Position numbers and translations under genes: made by a program
Shown here: in pieces, positions 53,775 through 64,000 of the stretch
Position numbering within the stretch: position 1 is the first letter of the stretch
How the letters are laid out: each line of letters opens with the position of its first letter
The notes under the pieces: model-generated
Seen by the model: the letters and a program-made list of their open reading frames with translations, nothing else
Told to the model about the DNA's origin: nothing
Databases searched by the model: none
NCBI GenBank assembly: GCA_029204225.1
Contig: CM055092.1
Span: 67,011,423 to 67,075,422 of the forward strand
Direction of reading: 5' to 3'
DNA from: Diphasiastrum complanatum
Lineage: Eukaryota; Streptophyta; Lycopodiopsida; Lycopodiales; Lycopodiaceae
DNA: 64,000 nt

Positions 53775-56250
53775 TGGAATTGTGGCTACGGAGACCATGG
53801 TGACAAAAGAGTTTGCAATTGGACTACCCAAAGCCATATCCAAATGTGGCAAGCTTTGTGAAGCTTGTGGACTCTCCAAATCTCATAAGCAACCTCTCAA
53901 GAGATCTTTGACAAGATCTAACTCTCATCTTTACCTTATACACTCAGATGTTCATTCATTTTCACATGAATCTAATGGTGGAGTTCTTATGTATGTCACT
54001 TTTATTGATGATAAACCAAGATACTCTTGGCTTTACCTCTTGTCTAAGAAAAGTGAAGTATTGGAGTCCTTTGTGAAGCTCAAAACTCTTGTGGAAAAGT
54101 AACCTAATGCTAGTTTGAAAGTATTAAGCCGAGAGGAAAAATAGAATACTATGTGAGTGTGCTAAAGCATTGAGATTAGATGCATCTCTTCCTATTTCTT
54201 TTTGGGGAGAAGCTTTTTATGTGCAAACTTTCTATGTAATAGAATGACTAATAGTGCCATTGAAGGACTCACACCATTTGACGCATTGTATGGCAAAAAA
54301 CCAAATCTTAGTGATTTGAAATTTTTTGGATGTACTTGTTATGTACACATTCCTCTAGAAGTAAGGAAGAAGGAAGATGCTACCTTATTCAAAAGCATCT
54401 TTGTTGGTTATAGTGAAAATAGTAAAGCTTATAGAATATTTGATCCTATTATCAAGAAAGTTGTTGTAAGTAGAGATGTACTTTTTGATGAATCTCTCAA
54501 TGTCAAAGAAAAAGAGCTTTCCAAAAACTCTCATCTTATCAATGATCATGCTATGGCCAAGGAGGAGCTTAAAGGAGTTGAAGACCAAGAGGATCTTGCT
54601 CAAGATCCAAAGGAGCCAAGAAGATCAACAAGGGTGAGGGCTGAGCCATCAAGGCTCACTTATAGTGACAAAGAGAAGCAAAGGGAAGATTCTCAACTAC
54701 ACACCTCTTATTCTTTCTTCACTACTATGCTTTAAGAACCAGCTTGTTTTGAAGAAGCAATTAAGTCTCAAAGGTGGAAGAATGCTATGCAAGTAGAGTT
54801 TGATGCTTTGTTAGAAAATCAAGCTTGGGATCTTGTTGATCTACCTTATGGAAAGAAGCCTCTTACTTGTAAATAGATATATAGGTTGAAATATAATCAA
54901 GATGGTTCCATTCATAAGTATAAGGCTAGACTTGTAGCAAAAGGATTTTTGCAAGTCAAAGGCATAGATTATGATGAAACCTTTGCTCCTGTTGCAAAGC
55001 TTGTAACCATTAGATTGATCATATGTCTTGCTACTTCTTTCAAATGGGAGCTCTTTCAAGTTGATGTGACAAATGCTTTCTTGAATGGATTCTTGGAAGA
55101 ATAAATTTTAATGTGCCAACCCCAAGGGCTTCATCAAAGATGGAGAAGAAGACAAAGTGTGCTTTTTGAAGAAGAGTCTTTACGGACTCAAGCAAGCACC
55201 TAGAGCTTGGTACTCTAGGTTGCATTCTTATCTTATTTCCATTGGATTTGTTGTAAGTTCTTATGAACCATCATTGTACTACAAATGTAATGATGGAAAG
55301 ATCATCATTTTGGTTTTGAATGTTGATGATATAATTCTCACAGGAAATGATCTTGATGGCATTAGAGATGTAAAATCTCATTGTCTAGTGAATTTAAGAT
55401 GGTAGATCTAGGACTTCTAAAGGTCATACTTAGAATAGAAGTCACTAGAAGTAATGGTTTTACTTTCATATTTAAATCTAAGTATGATAGATCTATCTTA
55501 AAAAAGTTTGGCATGAAAGATTGTGAAGGAGTTGAAACTCCCATGGAACTAAGTGTGAAAGTTTCTAAGGAAGCATCCTTTGAGGACATCACTACCTATG
55601 GAAAAATTATTGGTTCTTTAATATATTTGACCATCACTAGACTAGATCTTAGCCTTTTTGTTGGTAAATTGAGTCAATACATGCAAAGTCCACTAATATG
55701 TCATTGGAAAAGTGCCAAAAGAGTGTTAAGGTACATCTCGACTACAAGAAACTTTGACATTGTGTATCAAGGGACTAATATTTGTTTGAGAGCATACTAA
55801 AACTTAGATTTTGCAGGTGACAAAGTGGATAGAAGATCCACAAGTGCCTTTGCTACATTCTTATGTGGAGGAGCTATATCTTGGCTTTCCAAAAAGCAAG
55901 ATACCATCTCTCTTTCATCAACCGAATCTGAGTACAAAGCTATGACAACAACAACAAAGGAGATCCTATGGCTAAAAAGACTTTTGGAGGAGCTTCAAGT
56001 GATCAAGGCTGAAGACATTCCATGTATTTATTGTGACAATCAAGAAGCCCAACAACTTGCCAACAATCCGATCTTCCATGCTCGAACCAAGCACATCAAA
56101 ATTTTATACCATTTTGTGAGAGAGAAAGTACAAGCAAAGGAGGTTAAAAGCTCATTCGTGTTCCATCTTCATATTGTATTGTTGTTGTACTTACTACGCC
56201 ATTGGCAAAGGATCCATTTGTAAAGTTAAGACTAGCATTTGGAGCTGTAG
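53775..56250 (+). pseudogene. Copia pol remnant 3 (integrase to RNase H)
   Basis: Plus-strand order: pre-integrase Cys motif (CGKLCEACGLSKSHKQPL), integrase start (LIHSDVHSFSHES), then a break at about 54110-54135. There the integrase middle is missing and coding resumes at ERKNRILCECAKALRLDASL. The linker follows (GCTCYVHIPLEVRKKEDAT, PRRSTRVRAEPSRLTY). Reverse transcriptase comes next ([66 protein letters not shown]). RNase H is last (SLSSTESEYKAMTTTTKE, FHARTKHIKILYHFVREK). It has a frameshift near 55380, stops such as those at 54733, 54874, 55102 and 55798, and a frame change at the end. It is related to copia element 2 (shared MTTTTKEILW-type motif). Inactive. Confidence 0.9.
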
Positions 56251-56261
56251 ATAGATGCATG

Positions 56262-59067
56262 TTAGATTTACCAAGCTAGATTTTAAGCTAGCAGATCAAT
56301 CCTGTGTAAAACCAAAGGGTGTGGTTGCCGATATTCCTGTAAAAATAGCGGGCATGCAGTTTGTGATAACCTGTGTAGTAATGGATATACCTGAATCTCC
56401 AACTGCATACCGTGCTTTATTGGGAAGACTATGGTTGAGGACTGCACAAGTAGTACACAACTGAGGTACAGGAAAACTCACCTTTGAAAACAAAGAGCAG
56501 GCTGTAGAGGTCAATCCAACCACATGGGCAGTGAAACCTATTGCACCCAAGGCTGATGATGGATCATCCACGACAAATCACACGATAGATCACCCAAGGC
56601 CAGCCAAGGGTGGTCACTACGATTCAAAGACGGATGTTGTGAGATAGACAGATGCATTAGCAACGATTGACTGCCAAGCATGTCAATATGAATCAGATCC
56701 TGAACCCAGCACATCTTCACCCAAGTGTTACACCATGGACACACCAATTACATTTGGAGTGAATATGATAAACGTAGCATGGCTATCAGCGGAACCTATT
56801 GAGAACCCAGTGGACGAGGGATTTAGTTCCTTGGCAGCATGCCCTGACTTATAATAAGGAGATTGAGCTGACTGATGAGCAAATCCTACAACACATGGAC
56901 CCAGATCGTTACAGAATTAAGAAAGTACCAGCTTAAACGCCGCAAATGGAGTGATCTACCCGAAGAAGCTATAGCTACAGTGGATGTTGATATTCAAACC
57001 ATGAGGCGAATGTCACACCTGTTCTGAAGAAAGACAACAAGGACGAATCCACCGATATGACGAAAAGAGACAAAAAGAAGGTGTTAGATTCCTTGAAATC
57101 AATTAGGATGAACTCGGATACAGCGTCATCCTCATCTTAGATGACAAAAAATCAAAAGATGACCAGTCGGGCTAAGATCAATATATATGCTCAAGGAGGA
57201 ATCTCGACGAGCACTAGTTCATGAGATGCCTGAAACCTTCAAGAATTATACCTTGGACGACGTGGTAATTATAATGTCGCAAGCCCAGCGAGAACCTAAT
57301 CAAAGTCAGGCCCCAGCGGAACAAGTCTTCGAAGGACCTGTGTGAACACAACCAATGAACCTTGCTGAGCCAGGTGAAGAAGAAAAGATAGTGCATGTGG
57401 GAGAGCATTTAACGCCCACACAATTCAAAAGGCTACGATCATTGTTGGTGGAGTACAAGGACTGTTTCGCCTGGAATTACAGTGATCTTAAGGGCATTCC
57501 ACCAACAGTAGTCCAACACACCATACCCTTGGTGGACGGAGCAGTCCCCAAGGTTAGTCGATACTACCGCTGCAACCCGAACTACATGGAGCTGATCAAG
57601 CAAGAATTGCAGAAGCTGTTAGATGCAGATTTTATTTATGAAATCGAGCACACTGGATGGGTATTGTTGATAGTTATAGTACCCAAGAAGAATGGAAAAA
57701 TGCGAATCTGTGTGAATCTGAAAGCACTAAATGCAGTCACCAAAAAGGATCATTTTTTTTTACCCTTTATGGAAAGTGTCCTTGATTGAGTAGCTGGTGC
57801 CGAAGCCTACAGTTTTTTAGATGGCTTCAGCGATTATAACCAGGTGAAGATAGCACCCCAAGACTAGCATAAGACAACATTCGCCATGGAATAGGGAACT
57901 TATGCCTATAAGGTGATGCCATTCGGACTTTGCAATGCCCCAAGCACTTTCCAGCGAGTCATGCAGACGACATTCAAAGAGTATTTGCAAAAAATTCTGG
58001 AAATTTTCTTGGACAATCTGTGCGTGCATGGACCAGACTAAGAACACTTATCCAATTTGGAGAAGGTGCTACAAAAATGTCGTGAATTCTAGATCTCCTT
58101 GAATCCAGAAAAATGTCAATTTTGGGTTACACATGGCTTGATTCTCGGCCATATAGTGTCTAGACACAGGATCGCCACAGACCTATCGAAAATCAGGATC
58201 ATTGTTGATCTACCACCACCAGGAACGATCCGCGAGATCTACATCTTTATGGGTCATACTAACTATTACAGGAATTTCATTTTAGATTTTGCGGAGTTAG
58301 CACGACCAATTTACAAACTCACAACGGATCCACATTGGAACAAGAAAGCCCTAAAAACTTTCCAAAACTTAAAGATGCATTGGTTTTAGCACCAATCCTA
58401 CATCCACCCAATTAGTCCATTGAGTTTCATGTGCATACGGATGCATCGAAGTATGCAGTGGGAGCAGTCTTAACCCAGCCAGGAGAACACAAAAAGGATT
58501 TTTCGATCTGACTTGCAAGCCAAAATCTCAGTGATACATAAATGAATTATTCAACCATAGAGCGGGAAGCACTGACAATGATATATGCGGTTAAGAAGTT
58601 TTGGCACTACCTGATGACCACACACTTTGCTTTTTATACGGACCATCAACCCTTGCTCTATCTTGCTAATAAAACTTGCAACACAGGGAGAATCACTCGA
58701 TGGCTACTTCTGTTGTTGGAGTTTAAGTTTTTGATAGTAGTTTGCAAGGGAAAACAACTACATGGCAGATCATGTGTCACGTATCCAAGGGAAGGAGGTT
58801 GCACTCCACCCCGACGATGAGCTGGCCGATGCTGCCTTATTTTACGTAGACACGATACTGGAGTGGGCTGCCGACATAGTTGAATATCTAATACGGGGCC
58901 AACCAGACAGATCACTACCAAAGGCGGATCAGCGGAAATTGATCTTGAAAGCTAGACCTTATCAACTAATTGCCGGCCAATTGTACTGAAGAGGGCTAGA
59001 TGGGATTCTTCGGCGGTGTATTCTTCCTCATGAACCTGGATCATTTGGCTTTATGAAGGCATCTCAG
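56262..59067 (+). pseudogene. Ty3/gypsy pol remnant (protease, reverse transcriptase, RNase H)
   Basis: Begins inside the aspartic protease (FKLADQSCVKPKGVVADIPV, YRALLGRLWLRTAQVVHN). A long worn linker leads to reverse transcriptase from 57355: KDCFAWNYSDLKGIPPTVVQ, VPKKNGKMRICVNLKALN, FLDGFSDYNQVKIAPQD, YKVMPFGLCNAPSTFQRVM, FLDNLCVHG (active-site YxDD now FLDN) and LNPEKCQFWV. RNase H follows (HTDASKYAVGAVLTQPG, NYSTIEREALTMIYAVKKFW, FYTDHQPLLYL, MADHVSRI). Integrase is cut off after PHEPGSFG near 59040. Many stops. The catalytic second Asp of reverse transcriptase is replaced, and the frame is broken repeatedly. Confidence 0.88.
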
Positions 59068-61913
59068 TAACTATGGCGAAATAAGAGCAAAATTCACCCA
59101 AAACTGATGAATTTGCTATCAAATATCTATCAAAACTTCTAGATAGCTACCAACAGTCAGATCTAACATCGATGAAACAGATTACTAGTTTGCAAAAGTT
59201 AAAAATCAGATAATCTCAAGATCTCGTCAAAAAACACTCTAAAAGAGCACTTTTTTCATGATTTTTGGAGATCCCCTGGGAGATAGCTCTTGGAACTTGG
59301 ATAGTCTCTAAATCTGACCCAGATGCACCCATGAAAATCTCTACAAGAGTTACTGATGGAAAAAACATCATTTTTTAGTGTATGCGAGGGTTCCAAGAAG
59401 CAAAATCTTCAGAACCTTTGCAAAGCATCAAGATCATCAAACCAACCTTTGCAGGGGGCATAAATGAAATTAGAACAATGAAATTAGCTTGCCTACATGG
59501 TCTAATCTTGAAAATCCAACAACAGGAACAAGTTGTGTGAGCATTCACTCCCTACGAGGATTGAACCCTCGTAGACTGTCTGAAACCTCGCAGAACTTTC
59601 ACAGGGCAGTCAAATCCCCTTCTGAACTCTTGCAGACTTCTCTGAGGTCTCAGAATATTGTGAAGAAGGTCTCTGCCAAAATTTGGGTAGAACTGAACAA
59701 GGGAAAGTGGATTTCACCTAATACGCACTCTAAATTTTGCTATATAAGGGCTGAATTTGAGTCATTTGTCACTTTTCCTAGCGAAGCTCTGCTCAAATTT
59801 CAACCGAATTTTCCAAGTTTTTTGAATGCGACTAAACTTCATACAAGCCATCATCTGCATACTCTGAACCCAGATTTGCGCTCTGAACTGTTGTTCCTAC
59901 CATCCACTTTTTATCTTTTCCACCATTTTTTCTACTTTTTTGCACTTTAACTATCACTGCTAACATGGCATCCTCATCTTCTAACAACTCTAGCACTAAG
60001 CAGGTAATCCAACGAGAAAATACCATCAGCCACCCAAATTTGGCCCTCGCCTTCTGAAGCCCTGATTAAACCATGACTCCAGATTGTTGGCTCACTTCTT
60101 GAAACAATGGGTTTGTACCCGAAGTTTTTTAACTCTGATATTAACATGGGCCTCGCCCTTCACGCTTACGCCACCTAGGACGTGAAAAAGTCACGTTTCT
60201 ATTTTCTGTACTAGGGTACCACGTACAAGGTATGGATTAACGCGGACTCGAAGGTCACTGTCGATATTATGTCTGGTGACCGCCAACCCATATCTCATCA
60301 TCAGGCAAAAGTCCTGATTAAACCTTTTGTCGCCCAGACTGCACCAGAGATTCCGATCCAAACTAACAATGGTTACCTAATAGAGGCTATCACAGAACCA
60401 ATCATACAGGCGGCTGCGCATCTATTGAACAACTTTTTGGTTGTTTTAACATTTCGCAAGGATAGAATCCAGTCCACGTTGCTGAGTCAAATAGGGGAGT
60501 CCTTCCTAGGATTCCCTGGCCCCATGGTCATGCCATACGACTGACATTCCTTTCTCATCCACGAACTAGTAGTCTCCATTAAACCCAACACCTGTGAGCA
60601 TATCGTAGCAGGCCCCCTGTTGTGTAACTTTGCCTATGCACTTCTCGAGACGAAAGTGCGCGATTTTCGTCATTCCAGCCTTCTATCTTCCATAGTGCCA
60701 CATACTAATCTCTATCCTCCATCTTCCGCTTCCACATCTACCCCAGCCTGTAGTTACTGATACGATAGCCAGCAAAAGAATGTGTGGTGCTGCCCCTTCC
60801 TCCTCATCTCTACCTACCACCAGACGTCGCACCACCACCACACCAGTAACAGCTCCAAGATCTACCACCGTCACTTCCTCTTCTGTACAACCCCCTCCTC
60901 CTGTTTCTGTTGATGCTCCTCTTCTTTCTATTCCACCCACAACGACTATTTTTGTTTTCATTCTCGTCTCCTCTATTGCTACTACTTCTACTTCTGTTCC
61001 AATTTCTACTACCCCTTCCATCACTATCGCATCCTCCATTACTCCTGTTCCCACCGTTGTTCCTCTCCAGTTCAACCCCTCTAACTCACAATTGTCTCCA
61101 GACACTCTAGCGTGGATGCAAGTCATCAACTTTTCACCATCATGCCAGACCACTTCCACCCCATCTTCGTCTTCCATACTCCACCCCACCCTCCAGTTCC
61201 CCTCTGTTCCACCCATTCTCTCATTTGGACAAATTGTGTCCACCCATGTTTCCACTTCTGTTTCTCTCACACCTCCCATTTCTCCATCAAAGGCTGTAGA
61301 GGGAAACCAACCGTTGCCTGATGACGCATTTGTGCAAACAATTTTCATTCCATCACCAGATCGAATAGATCCCACCTCCCGAGATGACAGATAGTCACCA
61401 GAGAACCTCATCAAAGACAACGACGATGACACTGTACCAGTCGTTGGGGCCACTACCACACAAGCCCCTATCAGTGCCAGCGTACCGGCTGTTCCAATGG
61501 ATTTAATGACGACGTACCAAACCTTGGGAACATAAAGACGCCGTAGTAGCCAGGGCCTCATTGGACAATCAGGTACTCCACTTGGCAACGAACAACACCC
61601 AGCTACGAGCAGAAATCAGTAAGCTGCAGCAAGAGCTCCTTATAGCTCAACAACACGAACAAGACACGCACCGAGAGATCGCCAAGCTGCAGCAGAAGGA
61701 GGATGGCCTAAACCAATATATCCAGAGCCTCTCCAAAGCGCTGACAGATGCCTCCACAAAGGTGCGGGAGCTTCAGTCTGAAGCATCCCAATGGCTTGCT
61801 CCCCTCCAAGCGCAACTACAGATCCATGAAGCAAAGAATACACGCCTGGGGGCGGAGGTGCAAGCCCTACAACATGAAAAACTCATCTGGTTAGCTCAAC
61901 CCGCACCTGACTC
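59068..61913 (+). mobile_element. Unfamiliar retroelement leader and gag-like region
   Basis: Foreign sequence starts where gypsy coding ends. A TATA-type GCTATATAAGGGC near 59740 fits an LTR promoter. A first ATG at 59965 opens the gag-like frame described separately. It ends where the LTR of copia element B2 begins at 61914, so B2 inserted into it. No LTR pair found. Confidence 0.4.
59965..61913 (+). pseudogene. Gag-like protein with Ser/Thr/Pro-rich middle and C-terminal coiled coil
   Basis: Starts MASSSSNNSSTKQVIQREN. With several frame changes and stops it continues LQIVGSLLETMGLYPKFFNS, KVWINADSKVTVDIMSGDRQ and HLLNNFLVVLTFRKDRIQST, then GPLLCNFAYALLETKVRDF, then a long Ser/Thr/Pro region (about 60780-61380). 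It ends in a heptad-rich stretch (LDNQVLHLATNNTQLRAEIS, LQQELLIAQQHEQDTHREIA, VRELQSEASQWLAPLQAQLQ). Context (between a gypsy remnant and a copia LTR) and composition suggest a retroelement gag or extra protein. I do not recognise a family, and an old host gene is possible. Confidence 0.45.
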
Positions 61914-62669
61914 TATCAGAAATGGTGAACTCCTGCAACTTTGTTACAGCACGAACAAGACACGAAGGTCGAACGAGAACAATTTGCGACAGTCAACGTG
62001 TCTTTGACTCAAAGCACGAACGATTCACTAATCAATTGCGAATCGTAAACACACCTCTAGGACCGCAAAATGAAAAGAATGAAATAAACGAAGAGAAATC
62101 CTTCGCGCTGCCAACTGGCAGCTCAACGGGCTTCATGCTCAGCTGAAACAATAGCAACGACGGAGACTAACTAACTAGTTGATTAGCATCAACTAGTCTT
62201 GTGATTCTATGTTTAGCTATCTTGTGAACTCCACACAGTGGAGGTATAAACGATCCTCTCTGGATCATAACCAAAAAGAAGAGGAAAAAGAAGAGAGATA
62301 GTGAATATAGAGATCTATAACAAACAGAGAGAGACGTAGCGAATAGAGTAAGAAAGCAAATAGTTGGGCATGAAAGTCTGCCAACGAGCAGAACACATCG
62401 AAAGAGCAAAGAGTCAATCCGCCAACGAGCAAGACACCGACAATCTCGCTCTAAAACCAAACTGACAATATAGTCGCTCTATTTCGTGTATCTATTGGCC
62501 TTGTGTTGTGTCTCTTGATTGCTAGAATAAAATATGTTCTATGATGCGTAGTCGAGTGTCTGGGATCCCGTAAGAGCTTCCGCACGAAAAGAAAATTTAA
62601 AGACACAAAATTGTTCGCGAATCAGAATAGAGGACGAATACGAAACAAGAAAGAAAAAGTTTCGCAACA
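61914..62669 (+). repeat. 5' LTR of copia element B2
   Basis: Starts TATCAGAAATGGTGAACTCC (TG changed to TA) and ends TTTCGCAACA before the primer site. 756 bp, about 160 bp longer than the B1 5' LTR because of internal insertions. Shared blocks include CTTTCGCGCTGCCA / CCTTCGCGCTGCCA and AACTAGTTGATTAGC. Confidence 0.82.
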
Positions 62670-62681
62670 TGGTATCAAAGC
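62670..62681 (+). other. tRNA-iMet primer binding site (one mismatch)
   Basis: TGGTATCAAAGC directly after the LTR; one base differs from TGGTATCAGAGC. Confidence 0.85.
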
Positions 62682-62734
62682 CAACAGGTTATCACTACTA
62701 ATATCCCAGTAGTGATTCTTCCAGACAACACAAT

Positions 62735-63536
62735 ATGGCTACGACAATCCAGACCGGAGTAGCAATCAGTCTTGATGGTGTAAATTACAGAATCTAGAAA
62801 TTCAAAATCAAAACACTCTTGAAGGACAAAGGCATTCGGTCGGTGACCGAGCTCTCAGAGGTGCAGCCTTTAAAGGGAGACCCGAAGAGAGTTGAATGGA
62901 TCAGAAAGGATGAGTGCACAATGGCGATCATCGTTTTGTCCATAAATGAAGATCTACTCATGCAGATTGAAGACTGTGAAAGCTGCCATGCAGCGTGGGA
63001 AAGATTAAAGCAGAAGTATGAAGTGAGGATTGCAGCTTCAGTCATGCACCTTTACAATCAGCTGCAATCCATACGGTGGGATGGCAACCAGTTAGATCAG
63101 CACGTTGAGAAGATCAAAACGATCTTCGTCAAGACAGGAGCACCAGGTCCTAGCACCACATCAGCTGATGTACTTCATGAAATCTCTGCCGACATCCTAT
63201 CAGCCGCTGAGAATGCTCATACTAAGTCTACTAGATATGACATTCGACAAAGCAGTCAGTCTTGTCGCTGATGAGAGACTGATGAGAGACGAAGGAGAGG
63301 GAAGTAGTGACCAAGAGAAGGCTCTCTTCACAAAAGGAAAGAAGAAGAACAAAAACAAGCCAAGATTCAAGAAGACAAAGTCCTCGAATCAACAATCTTC
63401 TTCCTGCGATCACTGCCACAAACCAGACCATACGACCAACAAATGCTGGTTCAATCCAGCAATACCTTGCATGCACTGCAAGAAGAAAGGGCATCTTGCA
63501 TACGACTGCAGATTCGACCAAAAAAAAAAAAACTGA
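62735..63536 (+). pseudogene. Copia gag of element B2
   Basis: Begins MATTIQTGVAISLDGVNYRI, then a stop where Trp is expected, KFKIKTLLKDKGIRSVTELS, VEWIRKDECTMAIIVLSINE and WERLKQKYEVRIAASVMHLY. The frame shifts near 63130 and continues as QLMYFMKSLPTSYQPLRMLI, DERLMRDEGEGSSDQEKALF, zinc knuckles CDHCHKPDHTTNKC (Gly of CxxCxxxGH replaced by Asp) and CMHCKKKGHLAYDC, then stops in an A-run at 63534. Close relative of the B1 gag. Confidence 0.88.
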
Positions 63537-64000
63537 AAAGACAAACATTGCAGAGTCATCAAAGGATGCTGAAAGAGGTGAGGAAGCTTTCATGATACTC
63601 GACAAAGCTTCGACAAGCTACTCTGAACACGACTAAGATGTAGTCATCGATTCAAGAGCAACATCTCACATAACCTGCAACAAGAAGATCTTGATCAACT
63701 TTCGCGAACTCAAAAATGACAGAGCAGTGATTCTAGGAGATGGAAATAGACATGATGTCAAAGGCATCGGCTCTCTACAACTATGAACATTGTCAGGCCA
63801 AGCAGAGCTGCCAAGAGCACTCTATGTGCCCTCACTCAGAAAGGATCTGTTATCTGTCTCCAAGATGGTAGATCTAGGCATTTGAGTTTTATTCGACGAC
63901 AACACTTGCCGAATGATCGAGAAGACGACAAACAAGTTGTTGACGGTCAGATGCAGAGAAGGAAATCTCTACCAGGCCAAAATAATCAGCAACTCTAAAA
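63537..64000 (+). pseudogene. Copia protease and pre-integrase of element B2
   Basis: Reads DVVIDSRATSHITCNKKILI (active-site DSG changed to DSR), VILGDGNRHDVKGIGSLQL, a stop, then ALYVPSLRKDLLSVSKMVDL and REGNLYQAKI. It runs off the window before integrase. A one-base slip in the A-run at 63523-63533 separates it from gag. Confidence 0.85.

Larger units (their letters stand above)
61914..64000 (+). mobile_element. Copia element B2, runs off right edge
   Basis: Second copy of family B: LTR, primer site, gag, protease and pre-integrase in normal order. It shows what element B1 lost. It breaks off at the window edge in pre-integrase. Confidence 0.88.

Noticed and set aside
59552-59574. tRNA T-arm-like palindrome (minus-strand GAGGGTTCAATCCTC)
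   Set aside because: No matching acceptor, D or anticodon arm could be drawn around it; a chance palindrome is more likely.
60683-61588. 301-codon minus-strand open frame
   Set aside because: Mirror of the Ser/Thr/Pro-rich plus-strand frame; Val/Gly/Glu-rich output is the expected antisense shadow, with no domain.

Overview
The window looks like nuclear DNA of a land plant. Four signs point that way. First, a 13-exon FKBP62/ROF1-type immunophilin gene with ordinary GT-AG introns. Second, a serpin gene with the two-exon structure of plant serpins. Third, many Ty1/copia and Ty3/gypsy remnants, several with a primer site matching plant initiator-Met tRNA (TGGTATCAGAGC). Fourth, plant-type telomeric CCCTAAA units and fragments resembling an AGO4-clade Argonaute. 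The species cannot be named. A non-LTR retrotransposon with a restriction-like endonuclease C-terminus leans towards a seed-free plant, but this is inference.

Only two host genes look intact: the FKBP gene (8389-12067, +) and the serpin (44149-48356, +). Nearly everything else is transposon debris, often nested. Bases 1-6893 hold two copia polyproteins on the minus strand that share one LTR (3037-3766). Downstream of the FKBP gene are two non-autonomous hAT-like elements, each with terminal inverted repeats and a perfect 8-bp target duplication. From 14.4 to 25 kb there are decayed copia and gypsy pieces and a 24-26 bp minisatellite. A copia element of one family (here called B) spans 25003-29612; its protease-integrase region has been replaced by foreign sequence carrying another LTR start. 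A second copy of family B starts at 61914 and runs off the window.

The most unusual region is 30.4-37.5 kb. Two near-identical AGO4-like fragments lie in inverted orientation about 5.7 kb apart. The two halves of a ZNF862-type hAT transposase lie between them on opposite strands. The right-hand AGO4 fragment is fused to a piece of a second gene (RF298-like, uncertain), a longer copy of which sits at 49.4 kb. This looks like gene-fragment capture followed by inverted duplication, and it could produce double-stranded RNA against an RNA-silencing gene.

From 40.5 to 44.0 kb lies a decayed non-LTR retrotransposon with reverse transcriptase, zinc knuckle and restriction-like endonuclease. Its A-rich tail ends about 40 bp before the serpin TATA box. 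From 50 to 62 kb there are further copia fragments, a copia-to-gypsy junction at about 56.25 kb, and an unfamiliar gag-like reading frame with a long coiled coil.

The two host genes have unrelated roles (protein folding and Hsp90 partnership; protease control) and no functional link is visible. Frames, splice sites and repeat ends were read by eye; percentage identities and family names would need alignment or database search.
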